7,063 bases of DNA from the NCBI GenBank assembly GCA_019314005.1, contig JAFDAE010000271.1:1-7063 (forward strand), given 5' to 3'. Positions 6,239-7,063 of this stretch are shown here, piece after piece (position 1 is the first letter of the stretch; each line of letters opens with the position of its first letter). The translations under genes were made by a program, and so were the position numbers. The stretch comes from Deltaproteobacteria bacterium (GTDB lineage: Bacteria; Desulfobacterota; Desulfobacteria; C00003060; C00003106). The notes under the pieces are model-generated. The model did not search any database. It saw only the letters and a program-made list of their open reading frames with translations, and was not told the origin of the DNA.

Positions 6239-6254
6239 GGATCAGGAGAATAGC

Positions 6255-7063
6255 ATGTATAGACTTCGTCCCATGAATAAAAAAGATATAGAACTCGTAC
6301 TAGAATGGAGAAACCGTCCCGAAATTCGGAACAACATGTATACGACTCACGTAATTTCAAAAGAAGAGCATTACGCGTACTTCGAAAATGTGTGGAATGA
6401 TATAACCAAGAAATATTTCATCTGTGAGACCCATGACGGTAATCCTGCCGGAGTTGTTAACTTCACAAACATCGACACCAAGAACAAAACCGCTTTCTGG
6501 GCTTTTTACTCGGGGGACCTAAAAATGCGTGGTGTCGGAAAATGGATGGAATACTTGGCCCTTAATTACGCTTTCGAATCGATGGACCTTCATAAGCTTA
6601 GCTGTGAAGTGCTCGATTTTAATTATGCGGTTGTCGCGTTTCACCGCGAGTTTGGATTCAAGATCGAAGGCATATTCCGTCGCCATCATTACACTGGCGA
6701 TCGCTTCGCGGATGTTTATAGACTCTCCATGTTTCGTGAAGATTGGCTCAAGTACCAACAACCTTTCTATAAGAAGCTCTTATGCGAGGGGCACCCGAAA
6801 GATACCCTCAAGGTAGGCAGAACCTACGAGGAGATCTTTATGTTTAATCAAGATGACATCCAGAAGTTTGCGGAACTCTCAGGAGATGACAACCCGATTC
6901 ACTTGGATGTCGTAGCCGCTAAAGATGTAGGTTTTGACGGAACAATCTGCCACGGAATGCTCGTCAGTTCGCTGTTCTCCCGTATTATAGGAACCAAATT
7001 GCCGGGCAAAGGCACTATCTACCTAAAACAAGATCTTGAATTCTTGCAACCTGTGTATCCAGA
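6255..7063 (+). CDS. pseH: PseH N-acyltransferase fused to a PhaJ/MaoC-type (R)-enoyl-CoA hydratase domain (right-truncated)
   Basis: The visible 269 residues form two domains in one uninterrupted frame. Residues 1-165 are a GNAT acyltransferase of the PseH type, which acylates the 4-amino group of UDP-4-amino-4,6-dideoxy-L-AltNAc: MYRLRPMNKKDIELVLEWRN, the acyl-CoA loop MRGVGKW (91-97), LHKLSCEVLDFNYAVVAFH and FGFKIEGIFRRH. After a short linker, residues about 184-269 are a hotdog-fold hydratase: LKVGRTYEEIF, then SGDDNPIHLD with Asp211 and His216 matching the catalytic pair of Aeromonas PhaJ, HGML (233-236) and LPGKGTIYL (249-257). PhaJ makes (R)-3-hydroxyacyl-CoA from trans-2-enoyl-CoA (known). 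About 50 residues of a normal PhaJ remain beyond the edge. AGGAGA at 6244-6249 supports the start, and pseG ends 16 bases upstream. The inferred role is local supply of (R)-3-hydroxybutyryl-CoA for sugar N-acylation. The domain calls are strong, the joint role speculative. Confidence 0.88.
   Translation, partial: MYRLRPMNKKDIELVLEWRNRPEIRNNMYTTHVISKEEHYAYFENVWNDITKKYFICETHDGNPAGVVNFTNIDTKNKTAFWAFYSGDLKMRGVGKWMEYLALNYAFESMDLHKLSCEVLDFNYAVVAFHREFGFKIEGIFRRHHYTGDRFADVYRLSMFREDWLKYQQPFYKKLLCEGHPKDTLKVGRTYEEIFMFNQDDIQKFAELSGDDNPIHLDVVAAKDVGFDGTICHGMLVSSLFSRIIGTKLPGKGTIYLKQDLEFLQPVYP

Noticed and set aside
6828..6842. GAGGAG followed 6 bases later by an in-frame ATG, a possible internal start for the hydratase domain
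   Set aside because: Starting there would remove the first strand of the PhaJ-like fold (LKVGRTYEEIF), so a separate hydratase gene is unlikely. The in-frame fusion is the simpler reading.
1..7063. CRISPR array, tRNA or rRNA genes, insertion sequences, attachment sites
   Set aside because: No regularly spaced repeats, cloverleaf-like sequence, transposase motifs or terminal inverted repeats were seen by eye on either strand.

Overview
The window carries most of a pseudaminic acid (Pse) biosynthesis operon, all on the + strand. Pseudaminic acid is a nine-carbon sialic-acid-like sugar used to glycosylate flagellin or to build surface polysaccharide. The base composition is moderate. There are two sequences matching the sigma-54 (-24/-12) consensus and a glycosyltransferase family 9 remnant. 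Together these suggest a motile Gram-negative bacterium, perhaps a Desulfobacterota-type organism. That placement is inference; no rRNA or other marker is present.

Positions 1-1256 hold the 3' end of an unidentified gene (stop at 161), a non-coding stretch with small dyads and a sigma-54-like promoter (369-384), and a truncated, frame-broken glycosyltransferase 9-like gene (450 to about 1119). A second, very good sigma-54-like promoter (1144-1159) follows, then a leader of roughly 100 nt containing a perfect 7-bp inverted repeat (1189-1208).

Positions 1269-7063 hold a tightly packed operon: a MerR-type DNA-binding domain fused to PseB (UDP-GlcNAc 4,6-dehydratase), PseC (aminotransferase), PseF (CMP-Pse synthetase), a 29-codon mini-ORF, a Pse-associated methylase, PseG (UDP-sugar hydrolase), and PseH (N-acyltransferase) fused in frame to a PhaJ/MaoC-type (R)-enoyl-CoA hydratase domain that runs off the right edge. 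PseB, PseC, PseH and PseG convert UDP-GlcNAc stepwise to the free 2,4-di-N-acyl-altrose sugar. PseI (not in the window, perhaps just downstream) would condense it with phosphoenolpyruvate, and PseF activates the product with CTP.

The two domain fusions stand out. A DNA-binding domain on the first pathway enzyme, behind a promoter with a nearby palindrome, suggests direct coupling of enzyme and gene control. An (R)-hydratase welded to the N-acyltransferase suggests that the acyl group put on the sugar may be (R)-3-hydroxybutyryl rather than acetyl. Several genes (glycosyltransferase 9, the PseB C-terminus, the methylase, PseG) carry frame breaks. These are either decay of the locus or sequencing/assembly errors, and that question limits any functional conclusion.
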